A DNA stretch of 64,000 nucleotides from Companilactobacillus zhongbaensis (GTDB taxonomy: Bacteria > Bacillota > Bacilli > Lactobacillales > Lactobacillaceae). Numbering within the stretch: position 1 is the stretch's first letter; the number at the start of each line of letters is the position of its first letter. The stretch is from positions 1-64,000 of the forward strand of contig NZ_RHOM01000011.1 of NCBI RefSeq assembly GCF_003946515.1, given 5' to 3'. The notes beneath the pieces are model-generated. The model saw nothing but the letters and a program-made list of their open reading frames with translations, had not been told where the DNA came from and did no database searches. Below are positions 44,123 to 52,881 of this stretch, one piece after another. The translations under genes were made by a program, and so were the position numbers.

Positions 44123-45014
44123 GACAGTCCTGCACTCGCTGTCGTTTCAAGTACAACAAAATGAGATCCTCGTCGTTCTTGGACCTAGCGGTTGTGGAAA
44201 AAGTACGCTCTTATCTTGTCTGAACGGCTTTACCACCACTGACGGCGGGGTCGTCACCTTACTCGATCAAGATATTACCAACCTAGACCCAGAAAGTCGT
44301 GACATCACGACCGTCTTCCAGTCATACAGCTTGTTCCCACACATGAACGTCATCAAAAATTTGACGTATGGCTTAAAGTTTCAAAAACTATCGCGCCAAG
44401 AAAAAAACGAAAAAGCTAAAAAAATGTTGCATCTCTTACAACTAGACGATTACGCTAATAGTAAGATCCAAGACCTAAGTGGTGGACAACAACAACGTGT
44501 TGCCCTAGGTCGAAGTTTGATCGTCGAACCACAACTACTACTTTTAGATGAGCCTTTTTCTAACTTAGACGAAAAATTACGACTCAAGATGCGCCAAGAA
44601 CTGCGTCGTCTGCAAAAAGAACTCAACATCACCATGATCTTCGTCACACATGACCAACAAGAAGCTTTCGCCATCGGTGACCGCATCCTAGTCATGGACC
44701 AAGGTCGGATCCAGCAAATATCCAACGGCGAGGAACTTTATTCGCATCCTAAAAACGACTTCGTTCTCAAATTCATCGGCGATTCCAATCAAATTACCGA
44801 CGATGAGTACATTCGTCCAGAAAAAATCGAACTAACTAAAAATGAAACAGGTGACGGCACCATCACCAACGTAATTTTTCAAGGTGCCACAATCGACTAC
44901 GAACTCGCTTACCACGACAAAAATTATCAAGTCACGAGTTTGAATCGCGGACAAGAATTTAAAATCGGTGACCACGTGAATGTGGCCTATAGTACCGACA
45001 AGATGGAGGGATAA
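44079..45014 (+). CDS. ABC importer ATPase (PotA/FbpC type)
   Basis: 311 residues: Walker A GPSGCGKST, Q-loop VFQSYSLFPHMNV, signature LSGGQQQRVALGRSL, Walker B LLLLDEPFSNLDEKLR, H-loop FVTHDQ, then a short TOBE-like C-terminal part from about residue 240. It energises the fused permease. It ends 4 bp before the glycosyltransferase start. Confidence 0.93.
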   Translation: MFLEVKDLTKKYNHKTVLHSLSFQVQQNEILVVLGPSGCGKSTLLSCLNGFTTTDGGVVTLLDQDITNLDPESRDITTVFQSYSLFPHMNVIKNLTYGLKFQKLSRQEKNEKAKKMLHLLQLDDYANSKIQDLSGGQQQRVALGRSLIVEPQLLLLDEPFSNLDEKLRLKMRQELRRLQKELNITMIFVTHDQQEAFAIGDRILVMDQGRIQQISNGEELYSHPKNDFVLKFIGDSNQITDDEYIRPEKIELTKNETGDGTITNVIFQGATIDYELAYHDKNYQVTSLNRGQEFKIGDHVNVAYSTDKMEG

Positions 45015-45018
45015 TTAT

Positions 45019-46236
45019 ATGAGAATATTACACGTTCAAGCTCAACTGCCGGCTAAAACTGGTAGTGGTGTTTATTTTTCAAATGTGATCAAGGGCTTTA
45101 AGTATAAGTACGAACAAGCTTGTGTTTTTGGCTACTTTGGTGACTTCGAATACACAACACTTCCGAAAGATCATCAGTACCCATTGAAATTTCCTAATGA
45201 AAAATGTGATTTCCCACTACCAGGAATGAGCGACGTTATGCCTTATAAGAGCACTGTCTATGGAGAAATGACTCCGGAGATGATCGATTCTTGGCAAAGT
45301 GCTTTTAAAGAAACTTTGCAAAAAGCCGTAACTGAATTCAAGCCTGATGTTATCTTATGCCATCACCTCTGGTTTTTAACATCATTGGTCTGCCAAGAAT
45401 ATCCTGACATCCCTACTTACGTCTTCTGTCATGGGACCGACTTACGTCAGGCAAAACAGCATCCAGATCTCAAGCAAAAATACGTTACCGATTTGGACAA
45501 ATTGAACCAAGTCTTTGCCCTAAGTCATCAAGAGATCCAGCAACTCCACGACACCTTTGGCATCCCCAAAGAAAAAATCACCGTCATCGGCGGTGGTTTC
45601 GACCCTAATATTTTTTACCCGGCACACAAGGAGAAAAAAGATACTATTGATCTAGTCTATGCCGGCAAACTTTCCAAACCTAAAGGTACTGTTGCCTTAC
45701 TTAAAGTGTTCGACCGTATCAGTAAAAAATATCCTAACGTCGACTTGCACTTGATCGGGGCCGTTTCCGATAAAAACGAAAACATCTTGGATCCATACTT
45801 ATCCAATCCTCAGATCAAATTTTATAATGTCCTCGACCAACAAGAACTAGCTGACAAATACCGTCGATTCGACATCTTCATCCTCCCTTCTTATTATGAA
45901 GGATTAGGTTTAGGTGCCATCGAAGCCTTAGCTTGCGACTTAAGAGTAGTCGTCACTAATATCACTAATCTGAAAGAGCAACTAGGCAGCAAAGTCAACG
46001 ACAGCGGCTACATCAGTTACGTCGATCTACCAAGATTGATCAACCAAGATGAACCGATCGAAGAAGACTTACCAGCCTTTTACGATCGATTGCAACTCGC
46101 CATCGAAGATCAGATCCTAGGTGTCCAAGAAAAGCCTGAATTCACCGAAGAAGTTCAACAGGCCATCCTCAACAGCAGTTGGCCACAATTGATTGAAACT
46201 GTTGATGATATCATTACTAAAGAAACAGTTGAATAA
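45019..46236 (+). CDS. GT4-family glycosyltransferase
   Basis: 405 residues from the ATG at 45019; GGAGGG lies about 10 bases upstream, overlapping the end of the ATPase gene. The N-terminal motif AKTGSGVYFSNVIKGF and the C-terminal nucleotide-sugar motif ILPSYYEGLGLGAIEALAC (EX7E type) are GT-B hallmarks. Its place as the last gene of an ABC import operon is odd. Acceptor and sugar are unknown. Confidence 0.88.
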   Translation: MRILHVQAQLPAKTGSGVYFSNVIKGFKYKYEQACVFGYFGDFEYTTLPKDHQYPLKFPNEKCDFPLPGMSDVMPYKSTVYGEMTPEMIDSWQSAFKETLQKAVTEFKPDVILCHHLWFLTSLVCQEYPDIPTYVFCHGTDLRQAKQHPDLKQKYVTDLDKLNQVFALSHQEIQQLHDTFGIPKEKITVIGGGFDPNIFYPAHKEKKDTIDLVYAGKLSKPKGTVALLKVFDRISKKYPNVDLHLIGAVSDKNENILDPYLSNPQIKFYNVLDQQELADKYRRFDIFILPSYYEGLGLGAIEALACDLRVVVTNITNLKEQLGSKVNDSGYISYVDLPRLINQDEPIEEDLPAFYDRLQLAIEDQILGVQEKPEFTEEVQQAILNSSWPQLIETVDDIITKETVE

Positions 46237-46239
46237 TCT

Positions 46240-46280
46240 AAAAAAAGCAGCCTATCTTTTTTGATAGACTGTTTTTTAAT
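46240..46280. terminator. Bidirectional terminator
   Basis: AAAAAGCAGCCTATC and GATAGACTGTTTTTT form a hairpin with A/T-runs on both sides, between the convergent glycosyltransferase and alkA genes. It overlaps the alkA stop region by a few bases. Confidence 0.8.
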
Positions 46281-47175
46281 AAAAATTATTCCAAATATAA
46301 AACACAGCATAACTACACCAATTGCCCCAACGCTTCTTCAGCTGGAGCATTTTTTCTTTGCTGGGTTTTTGATCGCTTTTCTCGAGTGTCTTGATACCAT
46401 TCAACAACCCAACGTCATTCATCGGAAAAGCATCCCCTTGCTTGATACAGCGCATCAAAATACAATTAGCCGTCCAAGGCCCGATCCCTCGAATTTTCGT
46501 CATATCCTTTTCAGCATCTTCAAAATTATCAAATTGGCAGTAATGTTCCTTAGTCATTTCCCCACGAGCCAGCTTTTGCGAAATATCCAACAAATATTCA
46601 GCCTTGTGATTAGTCAGCTTCAAACCAAGTAAAGTTTCTTTGTCCGCTTGAGCAACCGTTTCAGGATCAGGAAAGATCCAATAAGTCTTATCTTGGTACT
46701 GGATCGTCTGACCAAATTTTTGAATAAAACTATTTTTCAGCGACAAAGCAAAATTGACCGTAATCTCTTGCCCAACGATCTCCCAAACCAAAGCTTCGAA
46801 CAAATCAGGAATCCCAACCAAGCGCAACCCAGCCTGCTTTTTAACGACCGAATGCAAAATAGGATCAGTCTGAGCCATCTCATAAAAAGTCGACAGATCC
46901 TGATCGAGATCGAACCAGTCAGAAATAAAATCAGTCAACTGAGCCCGAATAGAATCAGAACAGACCACATTATTCAAAATAGCCACCGACAAATTTTTCA
47001 GCCGAGGATGATAAGTAATCTCACAAAGCACCTTAACCCCATCAATCAGAAAACCCCGCCGAATCCGCCGCTTCTCAACACGATAAGCAATCTCATGAGG
47101 ATCCCGCATCAAATACTTCAAAATCTTAGACCAACTAAAAATAGAAGGAACAGCCAAAAAAAATCCAGAACGCAA
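46276..47175 (-). CDS. alkA: DNA-3-methyladenine glycosylase II (AlkA type)
   Basis: 299 residues. An AlkA-like N-terminal domain is followed by an HhH-GPD glycosylase domain. The hairpin motif is IRGIGPWTANCIL, and the catalytic Asp is in AFPMNDVGLLNGI. It removes alkylated bases for base excision repair. The start is TTG at 47175, nine bases after GGAGG. The 5' third is A+C-biased on the plus strand. Confidence 0.9.
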   Translation of the reverse strand: MRSGFFLAVPSIFSWSKILKYLMRDPHEIAYRVEKRRIRRGFLIDGVKVLCEITYHPRLKNLSVAILNNVVCSDSIRAQLTDFISDWFDLDQDLSTFYEMAQTDPILHSVVKKQAGLRLVGIPDLFEALVWEIVGQEITVNFALSLKNSFIQKFGQTIQYQDKTYWIFPDPETVAQADKETLLGLKLTNHKAEYLLDISQKLARGEMTKEHYCQFDNFEDAEKDMTKIRGIGPWTANCILMRCIKQGDAFPMNDVGLLNGIKTLEKSDQKPSKEKMLQLKKRWGNWCSYAVFYIWNNFY

Positions 47176-47515
47176 AATAAAACCTCCTTTTACCCCAACT
47201 ATAGTAAGTTTCCAAAAAGAAGGTTAGAAAAAAGCAAAAAAAACGACCGAATCAAAAAGATCCAGTCGCAAAAATTGTAAGTATAGACGGTATTTGGTAT
47301 TCATTCGAAGGGAAGTAAAAATAATTTGGTATTCATTCAAAAGGTATACAAAAGGCGGTAAAGAAAATATAGAACTAAAGCTTGCAATGTGAAAAAAATC
47401 GGAACCGATGATATCCAAAACAAATATCAAAGAGATAGGTAAAAGGATCAAAATCGTAGGAATCAATCAAAACTAAGTACGTAAAACCAATTCCAAGCAA
47501 GTTTGAGATACAAAA

Positions 47516-47745
47516 ATAAGTACCGTACCCCCACCAACAAAGGAGTTGATGCCTACCCTAGGTTCTGCGGTGGATGGAGGAAATTCGCTGTCAGGTGTGA
47601 AATTTTACTTGGCAATTTATTGCCTAGTAAAAGGCCGAGTTTTGAGATGTCCGGGTGAACTTCCCGGATAGCTCAAAATCGTGCCCACACCGTTCCACAG
47701 CGAAATTTCCGGAATCCCCCGCAGAACCGGCAGTGAACCACCACC
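47516..47745 (-). repeat. R1 element, copy F
   Basis: On the minus strand it begins GGTGGTTCACTGCCGGTTCT eight bases after the metY stop codon and ends GCAGAACCTAGGG plus a tail with GGTGGGGGTACGGTACTTA. Hairpin 2 is TTTTGAGCTATCCGGG/CCCGGACATCTCAAAA; hairpin 3 is TTTTACTAGGCAAT/ATTGCCAAGTAAAA. Together with copies A, C and D it defines the tailed subtype. Confidence 0.9.
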
Positions 47746-47753
47746 AACCAAAT

Positions 47754-49031
47754 CTAAACTCTATCTAATCCCTGCTTCAAATCAGCAATAATATCATCAA
47801 CATTCTCAATCCCAATCGACAACCGAATCAAATCCGGCGTAATCCCGCTGGCCTTCAGCTCAGCCTCATTCAACTGAGCGTGAGTAGTAGAAGCAGGATG
47901 GATAATAAGCGACTTAGCATCACCAACATTAGCCAGCAACGAGAACACATCAAGGTTTTGGATCAATTGCTTACCGGCTTCTTCACCGCCAGTCAAACCA
48001 ATAGTAAAGATCGAACCGACACCCTTCTTAAAGTCACGGTCAGCCAGTTTTTTATAAGGGCTGTCTGGCAATTCAGGATATTTGATCCAAGCCACTTTAG
48101 GTGAATTGTTTAAAAATTCGATTACCTTACGAGTATTTTCCACATGTCTTTCCACACGGAGTGACAAGGTTTCGAGTCCTTGCAATAGTAAGAATGAGTT
48201 GAAGGGACTCAAGGCACCACCGGTATCACGAAGGACTTCGGCTCTGACCTTTGTCGTGAAGGCTCCACCCTCAAGGTCGGCGAAGACTAAGCCGTTGTAT
48301 TGTGGATCTGGTGTGGTGAATTCTGGATAACGTCCGGAAGCACGGTAGTCGAACTTGCCGTTTTCGGCGATAGTTCCACCCATGGTCGTTCCGTGACCAC
48401 CGATGAATTTCGTGGCTGATTCGACAACGATGTCAGCACCCAGGTCTAGTGGTCGATACAAGTATGGTGTAGCAAAAGTATTATCGACGATCAACAAGAT
48501 CCCGTGCTTATGAGCAATTTCAGCGATTGCTGGAACGTCAGCCAAGTTGATGTCAGGATTTCCGATACTTTCCAAGTACAAGGCTTTCGTGTGGTCGTTG
48601 ATCTCTTTTTCAAAATTCTCAGGGTCGTCAGAATTGACGAAGTGAGTCTTGATACCTAATTTAGGCAAGGTCACGTTGAACAAGTTAAATGTTCCACCGT
48701 AAAGTGTTGATGCTGAGACGATTTCGTCTCCTTCACCGGCAATATTTTGGATAGCGGCGTTAATAGCAGCAGCTCCGGTTGCTAAGGCGACACCAGCAGT
48801 TCCGCCTTCTAGTTCGGCAACTCTTTGTTCCAAAACGGCAGTTGTTGGGTTCGTCAATCTAGTGTAAATATTACCGGGATCTTTTAAAGCAAAACGGTCG
48901 GCTGCTTGTTGTGGGTCTTTGAAGACGTATGAAGTCGTTTGATAAATTGGTTCAGCACGTGCTCCTGTTTCGTCAACCGTTTGTCCTGCGTGTAATTGTA
49001 AAGTTTCAAATTTGTAATTGTCTTTGGTCAT
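47754..49031 (-). CDS. metY: O-acetylhomoserine sulfhydrylase (MetY/CysD type)
   Basis: 425 residues of the Cys/Met PLP family. PLP motifs: [25 protein letters not shown], and the Schiff-base lysine in [16 protein letters not shown]. It makes homocysteine from O-acetylhomoserine and sulfide. It overlaps metA by 26 bp. Shared T-box control of metA and metY is likely. The final 120 bases are A+C-rich like the adjoining R1 patch. Confidence 0.94.
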   Translation of the reverse strand: MTKDNYKFETLQLHAGQTVDETGARAEPIYQTTSYVFKDPQQAADRFALKDPGNIYTRLTNPTTAVLEQRVAELEGGTAGVALATGAAAINAAIQNIAGEGDEIVSASTLYGGTFNLFNVTLPKLGIKTHFVNSDDPENFEKEINDHTKALYLESIGNPDINLADVPAIAEIAHKHGILLIVDNTFATPYLYRPLDLGADIVVESATKFIGGHGTTMGGTIAENGKFDYRASGRYPEFTTPDPQYNGLVFADLEGGAFTTKVRAEVLRDTGGALSPFNSFLLLQGLETLSLRVERHVENTRKVIEFLNNSPKVAWIKYPELPDSPYKKLADRDFKKGVGSIFTIGLTGGEEAGKQLIQNLDVFSLLANVGDAKSLIIHPASTTHAQLNEAELKASGITPDLIRLSIGIENVDDIIADLKQGLDRV

Positions 49032-49863
49032 GATTATCTTTCTCCTTTTGTATTTGATCTAACCAGCTTTGATATAAGTCCAAACTACTGTTGTGCCAAC
49101 AAATGTAACTTTGCAGTGGATTCTCAAGTGAAATATTGACTGGCTTTTGGATCGGTTGATCTTTTTTAAGATCGCGGTGGTATTCGTCGATCAAGGTGTT
49201 AGCGGTGTACTCAGGGTGTCCCATAATGTACAAGCTGTTTCTATCGGTCGCTTGCATGAAAAATGGTCCCGTTTGTACGTTGTCAGCTAAAATTTCCAGC
49301 TGTGGTATAGCTTCAATGATCGGTGTTTCAACTTTGCTGTAGCGAGATTGAGGCATTAAGAAATTCCTCGGTAAATGAGTGGTATGGATCTGATTCTTAT
49401 AAACGCCGAAGATTTTTTTCTGGACGTTGACCTTCGGTACTTCAAAGTCGGCGAACAAGGCTGCTTGGGCGCCCCAACACGTAAAAAGCTGATAACTCGT
49501 ATGAGTATGAGCCCAATCTCTGATCTCGAGAAATTCATCCCAATAATCAACTTCGGTGAATTTGATTTTTTCAACGGGTGCTCCGGTGACGATAAATCCG
49601 TCATAATATTTGTTGCGAATGTCTGCCAGAGTAGCATAATGAAAGGCTAGTTCAGCTTGATCGCCATGCTTCCAAATGTGCGATTTGGGATACATAAAAG
49701 TCACGGATACCGGTGTTTTCACTTCGGCAAAAAGCCGACTGATCTGCTGTTCTGTTTGTGCTTTATTAGGCATTAAATTTAAGACCAGGATAGATAGTTG
49801 TGGTTTGATCTGATAATTTTGCAAATCATTTTTGGTCAATCCGTTTAATTTGATTACAGTCAT
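49006..49863 (-). CDS. metA: Homoserine O-acetyltransferase (MetA family)
   Basis: 285 residues. The catalytic cysteine is in FTCWGAQAA; His and Glu are in [18 protein letters not shown]. The acyl-donor position that is Gly in E. coli (APLG, succinyl) is Glu here (APVE), the residue linked to acetyl-CoA use in this family. That agrees with the O-acetylhomoserine enzyme next to it. The start follows GGAGGAGTAGCATAC. Confidence 0.92.
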   Translation of the reverse strand: MTVIKLNGLTKNDLQNYQIKPQLSILVLNLMPNKAQTEQQISRLFAEVKTPVSVTFMYPKSHIWKHGDQAELAFHYATLADIRNKYYDGFIVTGAPVEKIKFTEVDYWDEFLEIRDWAHTHTSYQLFTCWGAQAALFADFEVPKVNVQKKIFGVYKNQIHTTHLPRNFLMPQSRYSKVETPIIEAIPQLEILADNVQTGPFFMQATDRNSLYIMGHPEYTANTLIDEYHRDLKKDQPIQKPVNISLENPLQSYICWHNSSLDLYQSWLDQIQKEKDNHDQRQLQI

Positions 49864-49891
49864 GTATGCTACTCCTCCTTATTTTTTGGAC

Positions 49892-50145
49892 AAAAAAAAG
49901 TCCCCATGTCAGCATTATGCCAACATGGGGACGATGTGGTCGTGGTACCACCCCAATTCGTAGACTAGGTCTACCTCAACGATTCCTTAAGAAATCCGGG
50001 ATGATATCGCATCCTTGCGTAATTTCAGCTTACACCGAAAGTTAAGACTCAGAGCTCATGTTCGAAAGGTTTTCTCTGTCCGCCTTCTCACCATCAGCGG
50101 TCACTTTGTCAGATACTCGACGATCTACTCTTCTCTTCAACGTCT
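49892..50145 (-). promoter_or_regulatory. Methionine T-box leader of metA-metY
   Basis: On the minus strand the leader carries the T-box core GGGGTGGTACCACGACC (about 49937-49954) and a terminator with arms GTCCCCATGT/ACATGGGGAC (49900-49909 and 49923-49932) plus eight Ts. An ATG specifier codon sits in GAACATGAGCTC (50057-50059). Uncharged tRNA-Met would stabilise the antiterminator and switch on methionine synthesis. Confidence 0.93.
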
Positions 50146-50208
50146 AAATTAAAATTTATTTAATTAAATTACTGTTTAGTTTAAAACGATTTTAAAAAAA
50201 GTCAAGGC

Positions 50209-51369
50209 TTATTTTTGAAAATCTTGGATACCTTTTTGTAAACGACTTAGTCCATCCCTGACATTATCGGTCGGACAAGCAATGTTCATTCTTAAAAATT
50301 TATTTCCATCGCCACGATAAACATTTCCGGCATTAAGGTACAATCCGGTGTCTTCTCTAATGAATTTTTGGAGTTCTCCTGAATCGTCGGTGATATTTTG
50401 GCAGTCGATCCAAAGTAAGTAAGTTGCTTCAGATTTGATCACTTTGACTTCGGGAATATTTTCCTTCACGAAGTCTTCGACTAATTCGCGGTTGCTAGTC
50501 AATTTTTCTTTGAGTTCTGCTAGCCATTTATGACCTTGTGTATAGGCAGCAATCGATGCTGGGATAGCAAAACTATTGGGTTCACCGAGTTCATCCGAAT
50601 TGATGCCACGGTCGACGATATTGCGTAAATTTTCGTTAGGCACAATGACTGTCGCAGCGTGAATGGCAGCCACGTTGAAAGTCTTACTTGGCGAGACGCT
50701 GACAACGACATTTTGGATCAAGTCCTCTGGTAATGAGACCATCGTTGTATAGCCGTATTCAGTAAAGGTAATGTCACCGTGGATCTCATCGCTAATAATG
50801 ATCACGTGATGTTTTTTAGCTAGTTCAGCGATCTTCGTTAATTCGTCTTTTGACCAGATCTTGCCAACTGGATTATGAGGATTACACAAAATCATCAAAG
50901 TCGTTAAAGGTTGCTCCATCTTTTCTTCAAGGTCTTTGAAGTCGATCCGGTAGCCTTCGCCATCAAATTTGAGGTCATTTGATAATACGTGACGTCCATT
51001 ATTGACGATCGAGTTGTAAAAAACATTATAGACTGGCGCTTGAACGAGCACGTTGTCGCCAACATTACTCAAGCGTCTGACCATGGATGAAATTGAAGGA
51101 ACTACTCCTGTACAAAATAGCATCCATTCTGTCTTAGGACGGAAATGATGTTCCGTTTCGTACCAATCAGCTACGGCATTGAAATAGTCCTCATGTGGTT
51201 GTTCATAGCCAAATACTTTCTGGTCGGCTTTTTGCTTGATCGCATCAACGATCTCTGGGGCCACTTGAAAGTCCATGTCAGCAACCCACATTGGTAGTTC
51301 ATTTTCCTTGATATCCCATTTGATGGAATCAGTTTTGCGGCGGTCGATAGTCTTTTCAAAATCGTACAT
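50209..51369 (-). CDS. patB: PatB/MalY-type cystathionine beta-lyase
   Basis: 386 residues, fold-type I aminotransferase-like: WVADMDFQVAPEI near the start, CNPHNPVGKIW, SDEIHGDI and the PLP lysine in SVSPSKTFNVAAIHAA. PatB/MalY enzymes cleave cystathionine or cysteine, giving homocysteine or H2S, which fits the adjoining methionine genes. Its ATG overlaps the stop of the DUF3737 gene. Confidence 0.92.
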   Translation of the reverse strand: MYDFEKTIDRRKTDSIKWDIKENELPMWVADMDFQVAPEIVDAIKQKADQKVFGYEQPHEDYFNAVADWYETEHHFRPKTEWMLFCTGVVPSISSMVRRLSNVGDNVLVQAPVYNVFYNSIVNNGRHVLSNDLKFDGEGYRIDFKDLEEKMEQPLTTLMILCNPHNPVGKIWSKDELTKIAELAKKHHVIIISDEIHGDITFTEYGYTTMVSLPEDLIQNVVVSVSPSKTFNVAAIHAATVIVPNENLRNIVDRGINSDELGEPNSFAIPASIAAYTQGHKWLAELKEKLTSNRELVEDFVKENIPEVKVIKSEATYLLWIDCQNITDDSGELQKFIREDTGLYLNAGNVYRGDGNKFLRMNIACPTDNVRDGLSRLQKGIQDFQK

Positions 51370-52229
51370 TAGATTGATTTCTCCTTCTCATCTGCAAGAG
51401 TTATTTCAGTCTTTGTTGAATCGATGTCGTCATCATCAAAAATAATTTGGCCAATTGATTGAGCATGGATCTTACCATTGATCGGATTTTTGACGTTCAT
51501 GATGTCAGAATTGATCTCGGCATCAATGTTTGAACAGTATTCAAAAGCGAGGTCAGTCCGCAACAACTTGCAGTTTTCCATTTTGAGATCATCGATATAA
51601 CAAAGTCCCTGATCACTTTCAATTGTACAATTTACGAAGCGAATATTCTTGGTATTCCAAGCTAAATATTCACCATTAATGACAGAATCGTAGATTGTCA
51701 CATTCTCACAGTTCCAAAAAGCATCTTTGGAGACAAAAGTTGAGTTGTGAACTTCAATGTTTTTCGCACCATCGAAGATGTAATTGCCAACAAAACTAGA
51801 GTTGTCGATGCGGATATTTTCACTGTTCATACCGAAGTAATCGCCGTGTGCTTGAACATTGTCTAGCTTGATATTTTTACAAGTCCAGAGCGTTTCTTCA
51901 GCATCAGCGAAGTGAACATTTTGTAGGTCAACGTCATTACATCTTCTAAATAATTTTGGAGCTTGTAATGTGCTGTCTTTAATTGAGATATCGTCGGTAT
52001 ACCAAATACCTGAACGAGACATCGTTTCAAAAATCGTGTTCGTTACTTTTACGTGTTTGCTGTACCAAAGTGGATATTTCCAGGTAAAAATGCTGCCGTC
52101 TAGGTTGATGTTGTGGCTTTCTTTTAGGGGTGATTCACCGGTTCCGAAGGTTGTGTTGATGATGTTGGTATCTTTTGCTTGGAAAAGGGGGCGCTTGCCA
52201 TCGTAGTAGTCGTTTTTATATTCTTTCAT
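51369..52229 (-). CDS. DUF3737 right-handed beta-helix protein
   Basis: 286 residues made of repeated short strands (KNIKLDNVQ, ENIRIDNSSF, KNIEVHNSTF, ENVTIYDSVI, KNIRFVNCTI), the pattern of a parallel beta-helix. DUF3737 genes are often next to patB in lactobacilli, as here with an overlapping stop/start. Function is not known. The start follows GGAGGAAGACAAACAA. The 5' end falls in a G+T-rich patch of the plus strand. Confidence 0.88.
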   Translation of the reverse strand: MKEYKNDYYDGKRPLFQAKDTNIINTTFGTGESPLKESHNINLDGSIFTWKYPLWYSKHVKVTNTIFETMSRSGIWYTDDISIKDSTLQAPKLFRRCNDVDLQNVHFADAEETLWTCKNIKLDNVQAHGDYFGMNSENIRIDNSSFVGNYIFDGAKNIEVHNSTFVSKDAFWNCENVTIYDSVINGEYLAWNTKNIRFVNCTIESDQGLCYIDDLKMENCKLLRTDLAFEYCSNIDAEINSDIMNVKNPINGKIHAQSIGQIIFDDDDIDSTKTEITLADEKEKSI

Positions 52230-52311
52230 TTGTTTGTCTTCCTCCTGCTTTCATATTTGATTAAACACCTTAAAGTGGGGTGGAAGGCAAGGGTTTGTGG
52301 TGATATTTTTG

Positions 52312-52500
52312 TTGGAGGTTGAGAGGCCGGCTCCGGGGGTCGGGGATACAGCCGCTGGAACGCTGGCTCACGACATCGATTTGAGCTCCTCGAAGTAGAC
52401 CACTTCGACGATCTCAAATACGAGTCTTCTTGTAGGCGATAAAATCGCCAACAAGAATTTGGCGGCTGAGGGCTGTATCCCCGACCCCCTCCGCCTAGGT
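52312..52500 (+). repeat. R1 element, copy G (GATACAG subtype)
   Basis: Begins TTGGAGGTTGAGAGGCCGGC, then GGTCGGGGATACAGCCGCTG pairing with GGCTGTATCCCCGACCCCC, and ends CCGCCTAGG. Hairpin 2 is TTTGAGCTCCTCGAAG/CTTCGACGATCTCAAA; hairpin 3 is CTTCTTGTAGGCGAT/ATCGCCAACAAGAA. The stem sequence GGGGATACAG.CGCTGG is shared only with copy B. It lies upstream of the DUF3737 gene, pointing away from it. Confidence 0.88.
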
Positions 52501-52881
52501 TTTTCGACAAACTGTTTTTTTGTTAAGTTTTAGGTAGTGCTTCCTAGTTTTTTCTTTGAGACTTGCTATGTTTGATTACCGATTTCTTTTGGTGGTTAGC
52601 ATTGCTTCGCTATGCTAAATGGTTCACATGCTCTTTTTCCTGCTGCTTTTTCCTGATCCCCAAATATCTCAATTCTTATTTCTTCTTCTGTTTCCATCTC
52701 TGGACTTCGCTTCGCTGGTCCTTGTCCTACAATTAATAATCTTCACTTCTTTTGGCTCTTTGCTTTTCATCCCAGTCTTTATTTGCTCTTCTTAATTGAA
52801 AACAAAAAACATTCCCACCTTTTATTTTTTAGGTTAGGAATGCTTTTTCTCGAACTTTGGTTTGTTTCTTTTGTTTGGAAG
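52501..52881. other. T-rich intergenic stretch with the lipase terminator
   Basis: No gene is seen. A perfect hairpin TTAGCAT/ATGCTAA lies near 52598-52620. At 52801-52842 the minus strand reads CATTCCTAACCT...AGGTGGGAATG followed by TTTTTTG, a terminator for the lipase gene. Confidence 0.6.
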
